A stretch of DNA of 64,000 bases from assembly GCF_000174775.1 (NCBI RefSeq), contig NZ_ACLR01000226.1, forward strand, positions 1 to 64,000. Reading direction: 5' to 3'. A program made the translations under genes and the position numbers. Shown piece after piece: positions 18,374 to 29,961 of this stretch (its first letter is position 1; every line of letters starts with the position of its first letter). The DNA is from Porphyromonas uenonis 60-3. GTDB taxonomy: Bacteria > Bacteroidota > Bacteroidia > Bacteroidales > Porphyromonadaceae. The notes under the pieces are model-generated. The model had not been told where the DNA came from and searched no databases. It saw nothing but the letters and a program-made list of their open reading frames with translations.

Positions 18374-18405
18374 GAAACAAAGATATGAAAAACTATTTAT
18401 TGGAG

Positions 18406-18476
18406 AGGTTCGTGGCGGATTTGAACCGCCGTACACGGTTTTGCAGACCGTTGCCTAACCACTCGGCCAACGAACC
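18406..18476 (-). tRNA. tRNA-Cys (anticodon GCA)
   Basis: A 71-nt cloverleaf on the minus strand. The acceptor GGTTCGT pairs with ACGAACC, position 73 is U as expected for tRNA-Cys, the anticodon loop is CTGCAAA, and the T-arm contains GGTTCAAATCC. CCA is not encoded. It has its own promoter upstream and a terminator downstream. Confidence 0.95.
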
Positions 18477-18498
18477 ATTACCTTCGTGATTACGCCTG

Positions 18499-18529
18499 CA
18501 AAGGTACAACAATTTTTGGACAAACCAAA
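18499..18529 (-). promoter_or_regulatory. Promoter of tRNA-Cys
   Basis: On the minus strand TTTG (18526-18529), 19 bp, TACCTTTG (18499-18506). The tRNA starts 23 bp downstream. Confidence 0.78.
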
Positions 18530-18965
18530 TGCTTTGCCCCCCTGAGTTTGAAATTTGGAGACTAATTCCTCTTTTGAGGTGCTGGAGGAGAGTCCTGATC
18601 GGTATATTATTGCATTTTGAGCGTGGCGGGAGAGCGTCATTTGTAGAGGAAGTTGCTTGCTTAGGCGGTTACTCCTCAGAGTGTAGTCGTATATTCTCCA
18701 TTACAAGAAGCCCCATAGTCTGATATACTCTTGATCTCAATAGGATAGAAAGCTAGATGCAGTCTTCAGGTGGTTTCCATAATTTGCAGAAATCTCATGT
18801 ACTCCACCAAATTCTGATGAATTATTAGTTTTATACAACCAAGTCAGTATTTCAGACTAAACATAATACCCATTCTGAAAGTCGTGAGGGTTTTGTAGGG
18901 CTGTCTAAGAAATCTCTCTCAGGTTCAGGAACATCGGTCTAAGGCGTCTTCGCTGATGTCAGTTT
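18530..18965. other. Gene-free stretch between tRNA-Cys and the repeat
   Basis: About 435 bp with no frame longer than about 65 codons, no resemblance to a known RNA and no strong hairpin. It is locally more AT-rich than the neighbouring genes. It may be degraded sequence; I see nothing I can name. Confidence 0.5.
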
Positions 18966-19143
18966 CTACCGAGGAATTTCCCGATAACTCACGAGAAAAC
19001 GAAAATCCTTCACGGAGGGCCGAAATAAAAGTTCGGAAGAATGAAATGAAACTTCGGAAGAAAGAAATCAAAGTTCCGAAGAATTTTTCCGTTCCTCGCT
19101 GGATAGTCAAAGATTGCCACCGAGGAATCTTTTGATTTCCTCC
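18966..19143. repeat. 178-bp MITE-like intergenic repeat, copy 2
   Basis: This is the second copy of the unit at 6886-7064, in the same orientation. The 89-bp core 18997-19085 is identical, including the three 21-bp periodic units. The outer thirds differ but keep ACCGAGGAA on the left and its inverse-like GATTTCCTCC on the right. It lies just downstream of the leftward pyrD gene. Confidence 0.75.
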
Positions 19144-19222
19144 ATAGTTCAAACGTGTAGCCAGAAGATCTATCACAAGATCTCAGAAGACTTCACTCTG
19201 TCGTTAGACAATTTTTAAGTCT

Positions 19223-20137
19223 TTAGCAAGACAAAGCTCCGATCAGCTCATTGACGTCTGATATATGATTCTCTTCTAAATAGTTGGAGAGTCCGTGGAC
19301 AAGCTTAGAGGCAATGTCTGGCTCTACAAAGTTGTAGGTGCCGACTTGTACGGCTGTGGCGCCAGCTAGTAAGAACTCAACCACATCCTCCACAGAGGCG
19401 ATGCCACCTAGTCCTATGACTGGGATGGATACGGCTTGCGACACCTGCCACACCATACGAACGGCTATAGGCTTGACAGCTGGGCCGCTCAGTCCTCCAG
19501 TGATTGTGGATAGCTTCGGCTTGCGAGTCTTGACATCGATCGCCATGCCGAGGAGCGTATTGATCAGAGAGAGACTGTCTGCGCCAGCCTCTTCGGCAGC
19601 GCGAGCTATCGCTGTAATGTCGGTGACATTGGGCGAGAGCTTGACCATCAGGTGCCCTTTGTAAGCTTTGCGCACCGCCGAGACCACTTCGTGGGCGCTC
19701 TCGCAGTTGACGCCAAAGGACATACCGCCTTCCTTGACATTCGGACAGCTAATGTTTAGCTCTATGGCGCGCACCTTCGGGTGATCGTTTAGTCGCTCAG
19801 CGCAAGCCACATAGTCGTCTATCGTAGAGCCACTCACATTGACGAGAACCTCGGTATCGTAGTGACTTAGCTGAGGAAGGATATGCTCTACGAGGTAGTC
19901 CACTCCCCTATTCTGCAGGCCTACACAGTTGAGCATGCCAGCCGTCGTCTCTGCCATACGTGGATAGGGATTGCCTTGTCGTGGGTGTAGCGTAGTCCCC
20001 TTGACTATAAATCCACCTAGCTCATTAAGATCTTGAAAAGGATCAAACTCCAGACCATATCCGAAAGTACCAGAAGCAGTTAGAATAGGATTCTTCAGGA
20101 TAATGCCTCCTCCTATATTGACCGATGTGCTTACCAT
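19223..20137 (-). CDS. pyrD: Dihydroorotate dehydrogenase B, catalytic subunit
   Basis: This 304-residue FMN enzyme of pyrimidine synthesis oxidises dihydroorotate to orotate. Class 1B features are visible: ASGTFGYGLEF near the N-terminus, the active-site Cys131 in NISCPNVKEGG, KLSPNVTDI, and the FMN phosphate-binding IGLGGIASVEDVVEFLLAGATAVQVGT. It overlaps the upstream pyrK by 7 bp, so the two subunits are made together. The partner subunit passes electrons to NAD+. Confidence 0.96.
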   Translation of the reverse strand: MVSTSVNIGGGIILKNPILTASGTFGYGLEFDPFQDLNELGGFIVKGTTLHPRQGNPYPRMAETTAGMLNCVGLQNRGVDYLVEHILPQLSHYDTEVLVNVSGSTIDDYVACAERLNDHPKVRAIELNISCPNVKEGGMSFGVNCESAHEVVSAVRKAYKGHLMVKLSPNVTDITAIARAAEEAGADSLSLINTLLGMAIDVKTRKPKLSTITGGLSGPAVKPIAVRMVWQVSQAVSIPVIGLGGIASVEDVVEFLLAGATAVQVGTYNFVEPDIASKLVHGLSNYLEENHISDVNELIGALSC

Positions 20138-20952
20138 AATAGTTGATCAAAGTTAAAGACAGGGCCTTCCGTACAGACACACGTGTTCCCCTGGTTTGCA
20201 ATGTTTTCCACACAGCATAGGCATGCTCCCACGCCACAAGCCATGAGGTTTTCGAGAGAAGCCTGCCCTGGCACGTTGTGCGCTTTTGCCCAGTTGTGGA
20301 TAGCACGCATCATAGGGCGAGGACCGCAGGTATAGACCATAGAGTACTTGTCTAGCTCTAGCTCAGGAGCCGCTAGAACGGCCCCCCGTGTGCCATACGA
20401 TCCGTCATCAGTCGTGTAGCTGTAGGAGCAGCCGATCTGCGCTATCTCATCTCGCAGTATCAGTAAGGAAGCGGTGCGAGCGCCTATGATCAGGTGCGGT
20501 CTCACTCCCGATAGCTGCTGCAGATGACGCGCGAGCATGATGATGGGTGCCATCCCCACTCCACCAGCGATTAGGAGCGGGCGCTCGCCAGCTATCGTGG
20601 GGTCTGTGGCAAAGGGCGTACCTAGAGGTCCGACAATGTTTACCTTGTCTCCCTCTGTAAGGTCGCATATATAGTTGCTACCACGTCCCACACGCTGCAC
20701 CAAGAGCGTTAGGCATAGCTCCTCTCTAGACCACTTGTATATGGATATGGGGCGCCGCAAGAGTATTCCCGCAGGGCGACAGTCTACCTGTACAAACTGC
20801 CCTGGCGCTACACCTTGTAGCCACGAAGCATCGCTAGAGGAGACCTCTAGTCTTAGGGTAAGTAGGTGATAGCGTGGCGCTACCTGCTCGTTGTGCAGGA
20901 TAGTCGCATCAACGATAGCAGGCTGTGATGTTGTGATCCGATCCATATACAT
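20131..20952 (-). CDS. pyrK: Dihydroorotate dehydrogenase B, electron-transfer subunit
   Basis: This 273-residue FAD/2Fe-2S protein couples PyrD to NAD+. The FAD-binding RRPISIYKW is at about 67-75, the NAD-binding region contains LLIAGGVGMAPIIMLARHL, and a Cys cluster near the C-terminus (CGVGACLCCVENI plus a further Cys at CVC) ligates the 2Fe-2S centre. It is the upstream gene of the pyrK-pyrD pair and starts at an ATG; the Met at residue 3 is an equally possible start. Confidence 0.95.
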   Translation of the reverse strand: MYMDRITTSQPAIVDATILHNEQVAPRYHLLTLRLEVSSSDASWLQGVAPGQFVQVDCRPAGILLRRPISIYKWSREELCLTLLVQRVGRGSNYICDLTEGDKVNIVGPLGTPFATDPTIAGERPLLIAGGVGMAPIIMLARHLQQLSGVRPHLIIGARTASLLILRDEIAQIGCSYSYTTDDGSYGTRGAVLAAPELELDKYSMVYTCGPRPMMRAIHNWAKAHNVPGQASLENLMACGVGACLCCVENIANQGNTCVCTEGPVFNFDQLLW

Positions 20953-21010
20953 TGATTTGTAAGCGTGTTAGGAGCTATGGTCCCCAGGGGCTGGATAGCT
21001 TCTACAGGGA

Positions 21011-21044
21011 CAAAAGTACAGCTTTTTGCTGGCTTAAAAGCAAA
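21011..21044 (-). promoter_or_regulatory. Candidate promoter of pyrK-pyrD
   Basis: On the minus strand TTTG (21041-21044) and TACTTTTG (21011-21018), spaced 22 bp, slightly longer than usual. It lies about 58 bp before the pyrK start. Confidence 0.5.
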
Positions 21045-21147
21045 GCTTAGCGAGCAAATTAGCATTTTGAGGAAGCTCTCGGATCTTATAGTGCGTCAAT
21101 CCTATTCAAGAAGCGACACCACTGTACTCTCTGTCGTAATTAATCCT

Positions 21148-21155
21148 TATATTTG
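21148..21155 (+). promoter_or_regulatory. -7 box for uvrA
   Basis: TATATTTG lies 27 bp before the ATG at 21183. Transcription from it would start just upstream of that codon, which supports the longer UvrA start. No clear -33 box is seen. Confidence 0.5.
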
Positions 21156-21182
21156 TAGGCTTAGAACGGCATTTCTAGATAA

Positions 21183-24137
21183 ATGGATCAGAATAAACAG
21201 ACAGTTCCCCATACAGAGCGACCCAGCGATAGCGATACGCACGCCTCTGCTGCAGATCAGGGGCTATGGGCGATGGGTGCTATCGAGGTGCATGGCGCTC
21301 GTGTGCACAACCTCAAGAATATAGATGTCTCACTACCTCGTCACAAGTTGACCGTCGTGACGGGACTCTCAGGGAGTGGCAAGTCTTCGCTTGCCTTCGA
21401 CACCTTACTAGCAGAGGGACAGAGACGCTATCTAGACACTTTCTCCTCCTATGCCCGTAGCTTCATCGGGGGCGGTGGCGGACGACCAGATGTCGATGAG
21501 ATCGTAGGACTCAGCCCTGTCGTAGCTATCGAGCAGAAGAGCGCCTCGACCAATCCCCGCTCTACCGTCGGCACTGTGACAGAGATCTACGACTACCTAC
21601 GTATCCTCTATGCACGTGTCGGCACCCCCTACTCCTACCTCACGGGCAAGGAGATGGTGCGCTACACCGAGGAGCAGGTCGTGGAGCATATCATGGAGCA
21701 GTACGCCGACGAGGGAATCTACATACTAGCTCCCGTCGTGGTTGATCGTAAGGGTCACTACCGCGAGCTCTTTGAGCAGATGAGAAGACGAGGCTTCCTG
21801 CACGCTTACATCGATGGTGAGGTGTGCGAGCTAACGCCTGGGATGCGACTCAACCGTTTCTCCATACACTATGTCAGCGTCGTGGTGGACAAGTGCTCCG
21901 TACGAGAGAGCAATAAGCAGCGTATCACCGAGGCGGTAAGCATAGCGATGAAGCTCGGTGAGGGTGTCATCGACGTGATGCGACGAGATAGCACAGAGAT
22001 ACAGCATCTGAGCAAGCGACTGATGGACCCCGAGAGCGGTATCGCCTATCCAGACGCTTCGCCAGCAGACTTCTCGTTCAATTCGCCTCGTGGCTACTGC
22101 AAGCGTTGCAAGGGCTTGGGCCGTGTGGGCGTACTAGACATAGATAAGGTCGTGGCAGATCCCAAGGTCTCCATACGTGATGGAGCCATCGTACCTATCG
22201 GACGCTACAAGAAGCGCAGCCTACTCTTTACCTCTATTGATGAGATCTTGACAGAGCACGGTTGTACGATAGACACTCCCTTTGAGAAGATTCCAGCAGA
22301 GGCTGTTGAGCAGATCTTCTTTGGCATTGACTCGGACGACTCCGACGATGAGGGCGAGGCGCACTTCGCCTTCGAGGGTGTCTCCCAGTATGTTCGGAAT
22401 CTAGCCGAGGATGATGACGCTACAGCCTCTATGCGTAGTTGGGCGGAAGAGTTCCTGACGGAGCAAACTTGTCCCGAGTGCAACGGACGACGACTCAACC
22501 CGATAGCTCTCAGCTACAAGCTAGCGGGTTACACCATCGCCGACCTGACGGAGCTAGACCTAGACCGTTTAGAGGGACGACTGCGTGAGATCGAAGGGCA
22601 ACTGACGAAAAACCAACAGAAGGTGGCGCACGAAGTCATCAAAGAGATACTTCTCCGACTCACCTTCCTTCTGGATGTGGGGCTTTACTACCTGACGCTC
22701 GCTCGCCCCTCCGCTTCGCTCAGTGGTGGCGAGTCTCAGCGCATACGACTAGCCACGCAGATAGGCACGGGACTGGTCGAGGTACTCTATATATTAGATG
22801 AGCCAGGCATTGGTCTGCACCAGCGAGACAATCGTATGCTCATCGATGCGCTCAAGAAGCTTCGTGATGCGCAAAACACGGTCCTCGTCGTAGAGCACGA
22901 TCGTGATATGATGCTCGCAGCGGACTACCTGATCGATATGGGACCAGTAGCGGGGCGTCTCGGCGGGCATGTGACCTATCAGGGACCTCCCTCTGAGATT
23001 GGCGACACGCACACGCTCACCTGCGACTATCTGACCAATAGACTAGCCATCCCTCTACCTACGAGCTACCGACAGCCTACCGATGACGCATGGCTACGTC
23101 TCAAGGGCTGCACTGGCAATAACCTTAAGAACGTAGATGTCTCTATCCCGCTAGGCCTCTTCGTCTGCGTCACAGGCGTGTCGGGGAGCGGTAAGTCTTC
23201 ACTCATCAACGGTACGCTGGTGCCGATCATCTCGCAGCATCTATATCGTAGCAAGCAGGCGCCACTACCCTACTCCTCTGTCGAGGGCTTGGAGCTGATT
23301 GACAAGATAGCTTTCGTGGACCAGTCGCCACTAGGTCGCACGCCGAGGAGCAATCCGGCAACCTACACGGGACTCTTTAGCGAGATACGCAATCTCTTTG
23401 TCCAGGTTCCCGAGAGCCGTGCTCGAGGGTACAAGCCAGGGCGCTTTTCCTTTAATGTCAAAGGCGGACGCTGCGAAGAGTGCAAGGGTAATGGCTACAA
23501 AACCATCTCGATGAACTTCCTCCCCGACGTGACCATCCCGTGTGACGTGTGCCGTGGCAAGCGGTATAACCGTGAGACCCTCGAGGTACGCTACAAGGGC
23601 AAGAGCATTGCCGAGGTGCTAGACATGACCTTCAACCAGGCGGTCGAGTTCTTCGAGCATATCCCTGCCCTCTACCGCAAGCTCGCTACGCTGCAGCGTG
23701 TCGGGCTAGGCTATGTCAAGCTGGGTCAACCCTCCACGACCCTATCGGGCGGAGAGAGCCAGCGTGTCAAACTCGCGACCGAGCTCTCGAAGCGAGACAC
23801 GGGACGCACCCTTTACGTCCTCGATGAGCCGACAACAGGTCTACACTTTGAGGACATACGCGTCCTGCTCAAGCTGGTCAACGAGCTGGTAGACCGTGGC
23901 AATACGGTACTCATCATCGAGCACAACCTGGATGTGATCAAGAGCGCCGACTACCTTATTGATATGGGACTTGAGGGCGGACGCAATGGTGGCGAGCTCA
24001 TCTTCGCTGGCTCGCCTCTAGAGATGGCCCAGTGTCCCGACAAGCAGAGCTACACAGCGCAGTATCTCAAGGAGGAGATGCAGCGCACCCCAAAGACTGA
24101 ATCAGACGAGCAGGCTTCCTCAGCCTCTCACTCATAG
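21183..24137 (+). CDS. uvrA: UvrA, excinuclease ABC subunit A
   Basis: This 984-residue ABC ATPase recognises damaged DNA in nucleotide excision repair. There are two nucleotide-binding domains, with Walker A GLSGSGKSS and GVSGSGKSS and signatures SLSGGESQRIRLA and TLSGGESQRVKLA. Zinc-binding Cys pairs are CKRCKG/CPECNG in the first half and CEECKGNG/CDVCRGKR in the second. The first 31 residues are a polar extension; a Met at 32 would give the usual length, but the -7 box supports the ATG at 21183. A SWIM protein and a PcrA-type helicase follow in a likely repair operon. Confidence 0.97.
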   Translation: MDQNKQTVPHTERPSDSDTHASAADQGLWAMGAIEVHGARVHNLKNIDVSLPRHKLTVVTGLSGSGKSSLAFDTLLAEGQRRYLDTFSSYARSFIGGGGGRPDVDEIVGLSPVVAIEQKSASTNPRSTVGTVTEIYDYLRILYARVGTPYSYLTGKEMVRYTEEQVVEHIMEQYADEGIYILAPVVVDRKGHYRELFEQMRRRGFLHAYIDGEVCELTPGMRLNRFSIHYVSVVVDKCSVRESNKQRITEAVSIAMKLGEGVIDVMRRDSTEIQHLSKRLMDPESGIAYPDASPADFSFNSPRGYCKRCKGLGRVGVLDIDKVVADPKVSIRDGAIVPIGRYKKRSLLFTSIDEILTEHGCTIDTPFEKIPAEAVEQIFFGIDSDDSDDEGEAHFAFEGVSQYVRNLAEDDDATASMRSWAEEFLTEQTCPECNGRRLNPIALSYKLAGYTIADLTELDLDRLEGRLREIEGQLTKNQQKVAHEVIKEILLRLTFLLDVGLYYLTLARPSASLSGGESQRIRLATQIGTGLVEVLYILDEPGIGLHQRDNRMLIDALKKLRDAQNTVLVVEHDRDMMLAADYLIDMGPVAGRLGGHVTYQGPPSEIGDTHTLTCDYLTNRLAIPLPTSYRQPTDDAWLRLKGCTGNNLKNVDVSIPLGLFVCVTGVSGSGKSSLINGTLVPIISQHLYRSKQAPLPYSSVEGLELIDKIAFVDQSPLGRTPRSNPATYTGLFSEIRNLFVQVPESRARGYKPGRFSFNVKGGRCEECKGNGYKTISMNFLPDVTIPCDVCRGKRYNRETLEVRYKGKSIAEVLDMTFNQAVEFFEHIPALYRKLATLQRVGLGYVKLGQPSTTLSGGESQRVKLATELSKRDTGRTLYVLDEPTTGLHFEDIRVLLKLVNELVDRGNTVLIIEHNLDVIKSADYLIDMGLEGGRNGGELIFAGSPLEMAQCPDKQSYTAQYLKEEMQRTPKTESDEQASSASHS

Positions 24138-24159
24138 ACACCTATTTATCTACTGGATT

Positions 24160-25545
24160 ATGGAACAGACAGATCCCAAGAAGCTTTCCAACCGCTATTG
24201 CCCCGAAGGCATGAGCGTTGAAGCATGGCAGATAGCCCTTCGCAAGCAGTTTGCCGAGCAAAACGAGTTTACCGTCTCGCACCTAGACAACAACCGCATT
24301 TGGGGCGACTACATGGTGCAGAGCGGTTCAAATCATTATCGTGTCGCCTTCCGTGGCGTACGGAGCGACCGCAACTACTGCGCTTGTCTAGACTTTCGCA
24401 CCAGCGGGCTAGGTACTTGCAAGCACGTTGAGGCGGTCATTAACTACCTCTCGGAGGAGGTCCCCGGCTATCCCTGGGGCACCACACCCTTCCAGCCCGA
24501 TCGCACCTCTATCTTCATCAGCTACAAGGGCGGACGCACCATCGAGTGCAGCATAGGCAAGGGAAAAGAGGAACTCTACGCCGACTGGCAGGCACGCTAC
24601 TTCGAGGGGACGCTTCTACCACCGAAGCATTACCACCTCATAGACCAAATAACAGAAGAGGCCAAGGAGCTCTCCAGCACCTTCCAGTGCTACGACGATG
24701 TCTACGAGATGATCCGTGGCTATCTCCGTCTGCACAACTGGCGCGGACTAGTCGCCCGCACGCTCCCCGATGGCGAGCTACCGCAGCCCTATGCGCAGGC
24801 TATCGCTAGCCCCGAGATGCGCCAGACGCTTTACAAGCTTCTGCACCAGAGCTACAGCATCATACCAGCGCCTCATAGCGAGACGATCATAGAGCCTATC
24901 ATAGCGCTGATGCGCTTCGTCTCGGTCCATGACGCTGGGCGCATGCTGATTGTGGTGCGCAGTGAGGCGGAGCAAAGCCTTTGGTACACGCTCCTCGACC
25001 AGAGAGGCGTCACCGAGGGCGTTACCGTGGCGCTCTCCTCCGAGGTTAATAGGCAAAACACAAGCATCTCAGGAGCCTACAGCCTAGTCTTTGTCGCTTG
25101 TGGCGAAAAGCTCAGCAAGTGGACCGATCCCATCTCCATTGCGCTCAAGCGCCTTGCCATCAAGCATCTCTACATCTCGGTACCGCACCTATCGCTCTTC
25201 ACGCCCCTGCAGTTCTCCTCTATCACGCAGCACATCGACCCCTATTTGCTAGGGCCGACCTACCTCTTTATAGAGGATGCCAAGCAGTTCTTCCCGATGA
25301 CAGACCTCCCCGAGCGTCTCCCCGAGCGTCTCGATGGTTTGGTCACCTTCCTGCCCGATGACCCGACCATCCGCACCTACGAGCCTCAGCTGCCGAGCAC
25401 TCCGAGCAAAGAGCCCGTATGCGACGACGAGGCGCTCCCCTACCAGCTCCTCCAGGCGCTACGTGACGCCATCGCCGATCCCAAGCGACGCATCCGCCTG
25501 CTCGATACGCTAGACTCGATCCTTCAGGAAGAAGAGCAAGAGTAA
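24160..25545 (+). CDS. SWIM zinc-finger protein, function unknown
   Basis: This 461-residue protein has a SWIM zinc finger near the N-terminus (Cys74, Cys76, Cys87, His89 in CACLDFRTSGLGTCKHVEA). In many bacteria SWIM domains sit at the N-terminus of SNF2-type helicases. Here the remaining 370 residues show no Walker A and no DEAH box, although alternating strands such as GRMLIVVRS and YSLVFVACGEK suggest a degenerate helicase-like fold. It lies between uvrA (22 bp) and pcrA (1 bp gap), so it probably has a DNA-related role in the same operon. Confidence 0.7.
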   Translation: MEQTDPKKLSNRYCPEGMSVEAWQIALRKQFAEQNEFTVSHLDNNRIWGDYMVQSGSNHYRVAFRGVRSDRNYCACLDFRTSGLGTCKHVEAVINYLSEEVPGYPWGTTPFQPDRTSIFISYKGGRTIECSIGKGKEELYADWQARYFEGTLLPPKHYHLIDQITEEAKELSSTFQCYDDVYEMIRGYLRLHNWRGLVARTLPDGELPQPYAQAIASPEMRQTLYKLLHQSYSIIPAPHSETIIEPIIALMRFVSVHDAGRMLIVVRSEAEQSLWYTLLDQRGVTEGVTVALSSEVNRQNTSISGAYSLVFVACGEKLSKWTDPISIALKRLAIKHLYISVPHLSLFTPLQFSSITQHIDPYLLGPTYLFIEDAKQFFPMTDLPERLPERLDGLVTFLPDDPTIRTYEPQLPSTPSKEPVCDDEALPYQLLQALRDAIADPKRRIRLLDTLDSILQEEEQE

Positions 25546-25546
25546 T

Positions 25547-27883
<2,337 letters not shown>

Positions 27884-27927
27884 GTAAGACCTCAGATTAA
27901 CCTAATAACCCTAATACATAAACACCT

Positions 27928-28023
27928 ATGGAACACAACAGTTGTGACCATCATCAATCCCCAGCTCATCGACAAGGCGTGACGGATATGTGGGCTGATT
28001 TGCGTAGCTTTGTGCAGGTTTGA
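27928..28023 (+). CDS. Possible 31-residue ORF, uncertain
   Basis: An ATG after an A-rich stretch opens 31 codons (MEHNSCDHHQSPAHRQG...) ending TGA, between pcrA and the fabK-like gene. It is His-rich, but nothing else supports translation. Its last codons overlap a TAGCTTTG box at 28005-28012 that may drive the next gene. Confidence 0.2.
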   Translation: MEHNSCDHHQSPAHRQGVTDMWADLRSFVQV

Positions 28024-28041
28024 ATTTTGAATTAAGACGAT

Positions 28042-28998
28042 ATGAAGAATAGACTCTGCGACCTGCTAGGCATTCGCTACCCGATCATCGCGGGCGGTAT
28101 GATCTGGTGTAGCGGTTGGCGACTGGCCTCGGCTGTGAGCAATGCGGGGGGACTGGGCCTCCTGGGGGCTGGCTCGATGTACCCTGAGGTGCTACGCGAA
28201 CATATAGCCCGCTGCCGTGAGGCTACGGATCGACCTTTTGGGGTTAATGTGCCGCTGCTCTATCCTGAGATTGATACGTTGATCCAGATCATTATCGAGG
28301 AGCAGGTGCCTATCGTGGTTACCTCGGCGGGTAGTCCCAAGCGCTTTACGCTTCTCCTCCATGAGCACGGTATCAAGGTGATGCACGTGGTCAGCAGTAC
28401 GAAGTTTGCGGTCAAGTGCCAAGAGGCGGGTGTCGATGCGGTGATTGCTGAGGGCTTTGAGGCTGGCGGTCACAATGGTCGTGAGGAGACGACGACGATG
28501 TCGCTGATACCGGCTGTGGCGCAGGCTATTGACCTGCCCCTCGTGGCGGCTGGCGGGATAGCTTCGGGGCGCTCTATCGTGGCGGCTCAGAGCCTGGGTG
28601 CCGAGGGGGTGCAGATCGGGACGCTCTTTGCGCTGAGTGAGGAGAGTAGCGCGCATGCAGCCTTCAAGGAAGCGTGCGTCAAGAGTGACGAGGGGGACAC
28701 GATATTGACCCTCAAGGAGCTCGCTCCGACACGTTTGCTGAAGAACGACTTTTACCAACAGGTTGCCACCCTGCAAGCTCGGGGCGCCTCTGCCGATGAG
28801 CTACAAGAGCTACTTGGGCGGGCTAGGGCGAAGCGTGGTATCTTCGAGGGAGACCTCGCAGAGGGCGAGCTAGAGATTGGTCAGGTGGCTGCGCAGATAG
28901 AGCAGGTGCAGCCGGTGGCTCAGATCTTCGACAATCTTATTGCTGAGTACAATGCGGCTCGTGCGGAGCTACTGGATATGAACTGGACAAATTGCTAA
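28042..28998 (+). CDS. FabK-type enoyl-ACP reductase II / nitronate monooxygenase family
   Basis: This 318-residue FMN-dependent TIM-barrel protein has YPIIAGGMIWCSGWRLASAVSNAGGLGLLGAG at the N-terminus, the key His in FEAGGHNGREE (about residue 145) and a phosphate-binding VAAGGIASGRSIVAAQSLGAEGVQIGT. FabK reduces enoyl-ACP in fatty-acid synthesis; nitronate monooxygenases share the fold and motif. FabK is the usual call for this protein in Porphyromonas, but the sequence alone does not exclude the other activity. dapA follows after 18 bp. Confidence 0.8.
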   Translation: MKNRLCDLLGIRYPIIAGGMIWCSGWRLASAVSNAGGLGLLGAGSMYPEVLREHIARCREATDRPFGVNVPLLYPEIDTLIQIIIEEQVPIVVTSAGSPKRFTLLLHEHGIKVMHVVSSTKFAVKCQEAGVDAVIAEGFEAGGHNGREETTTMSLIPAVAQAIDLPLVAAGGIASGRSIVAAQSLGAEGVQIGTLFALSEESSAHAAFKEACVKSDEGDTILTLKELAPTRLLKNDFYQQVATLQARGASADELQELLGRARAKRGIFEGDLAEGELEIGQVAAQIEQVQPVAQIFDNLIAEYNAARAELLDMNWTNC

Positions 28999-29016
28999 GG
29001 GCTATACCTTATACAT

Positions 29017-29961
29017 ATGTACGACAAATATACTTACCATCCTTATCGCCATCTGACGGGTGCTGGCGTGGCGTTGATAACTCCATTTCTAGAGAATGGG
29101 CAGGTGGACTCGGCTTCGCTGAGCCGTCTGACAGAGCATATAGTCTCGGGCGGATGCGACTTTGTGGTGCTACTCGGCACTACGGGCGAGTCGCCTACGG
29201 TCGTTTATCCTGAGCGGTTACTACTGATTGATGTGGTGCGCCGCACGATCAATGGGCGCTGTCCACTGGTGATCGGTGTCGGGAGCAATAACACGCAGGA
29301 TCTGTGCCAGCGTATGAGCGATCCGATCTATGACAATGTCGATGCGATCCTCTCGGTGGTACCTTATTATAATAAGCCAACGCAGGAGGGGCTGTACCTA
29401 CACTTCATGGCTGTTGCCGAGGCGAGCAAGAAGCCGATCATACTGTACAATATCCCCTCGCGTACGGGTTGCGACCTACAGCCTGAGACGGTGGCTCGGC
29501 TACAGCGTGACTCGGCAAAGATCATCGGTATCAAGGAGGCTTCGGGGCATGTGGAGCGGATTGATCAAATCCGTGAACTGTGCCGTCCGGACCTGCTGGT
29601 CTACTCGGGCGATGACCACCTGACGAAAGATATCATTCGTGCAGGAGGTGACGGAGTCGTCTCGGTCGTAGCAAACGCTTATCCGCAAGCGATCAAAGCG
29701 CTCGTATCGGCTCTGATTACGGAGCAGCGGGAGCAGGCGGATGAGATTGATGCGCTCTTTACGGAGATGTATCAGTTGCTCTTTAAGGAGGGCAATCCTG
29801 TGGGCATCAAGGGACTGCTGCACACCATTCATCTCATAGAGACGAGTGCGGTGCGCCTGCCGCTCTGCCACGCTACGGAGCAACTCACGAGCCACCTACG
29901 TGCGGCACACGAAGAGCTACTCGCCCCTCTGCAGCAGTTAGGAATAGAGCCTAAACTATGA
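29017..29961 (+). CDS. dapA: 4-Hydroxy-tetrahydrodipicolinate synthase
   Basis: This 314-residue enzyme condenses pyruvate with aspartate semialdehyde, committing to diaminopimelate and lysine synthesis. The markers are GTTGESPTV for substrate binding, the catalytic Tyr in YYNKPTQEGLYLHF, YNIPSRTG, and the Schiff-base Lys in IIGIKEASG. It overlaps recF by 4 bp and follows the fabK-like gene. Confidence 0.96.
   Translation: MYDKYTYHPYRHLTGAGVALITPFLENGQVDSASLSRLTEHIVSGGCDFVVLLGTTGESPTVVYPERLLLIDVVRRTINGRCPLVIGVGSNNTQDLCQRMSDPIYDNVDAILSVVPYYNKPTQEGLYLHFMAVAEASKKPIILYNIPSRTGCDLQPETVARLQRDSAKIIGIKEASGHVERIDQIRELCRPDLLVYSGDDHLTKDIIRAGGDGVVSVVANAYPQAIKALVSALITEQREQADEIDALFTEMYQLLFKEGNPVGIKGLLHTIHLIETSAVRLPLCHATEQLTSHLRAAHEELLAPLQQLGIEPKL

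Noticed and set aside
18925-19176. Leftward frame with a repeating FFxxxIS pattern, also seen at 6846-7031
   Set aside because: The 7-residue periodicity simply reflects the 21-bp DNA repeat; the flanking codons differ and no start or promoter supports translation.
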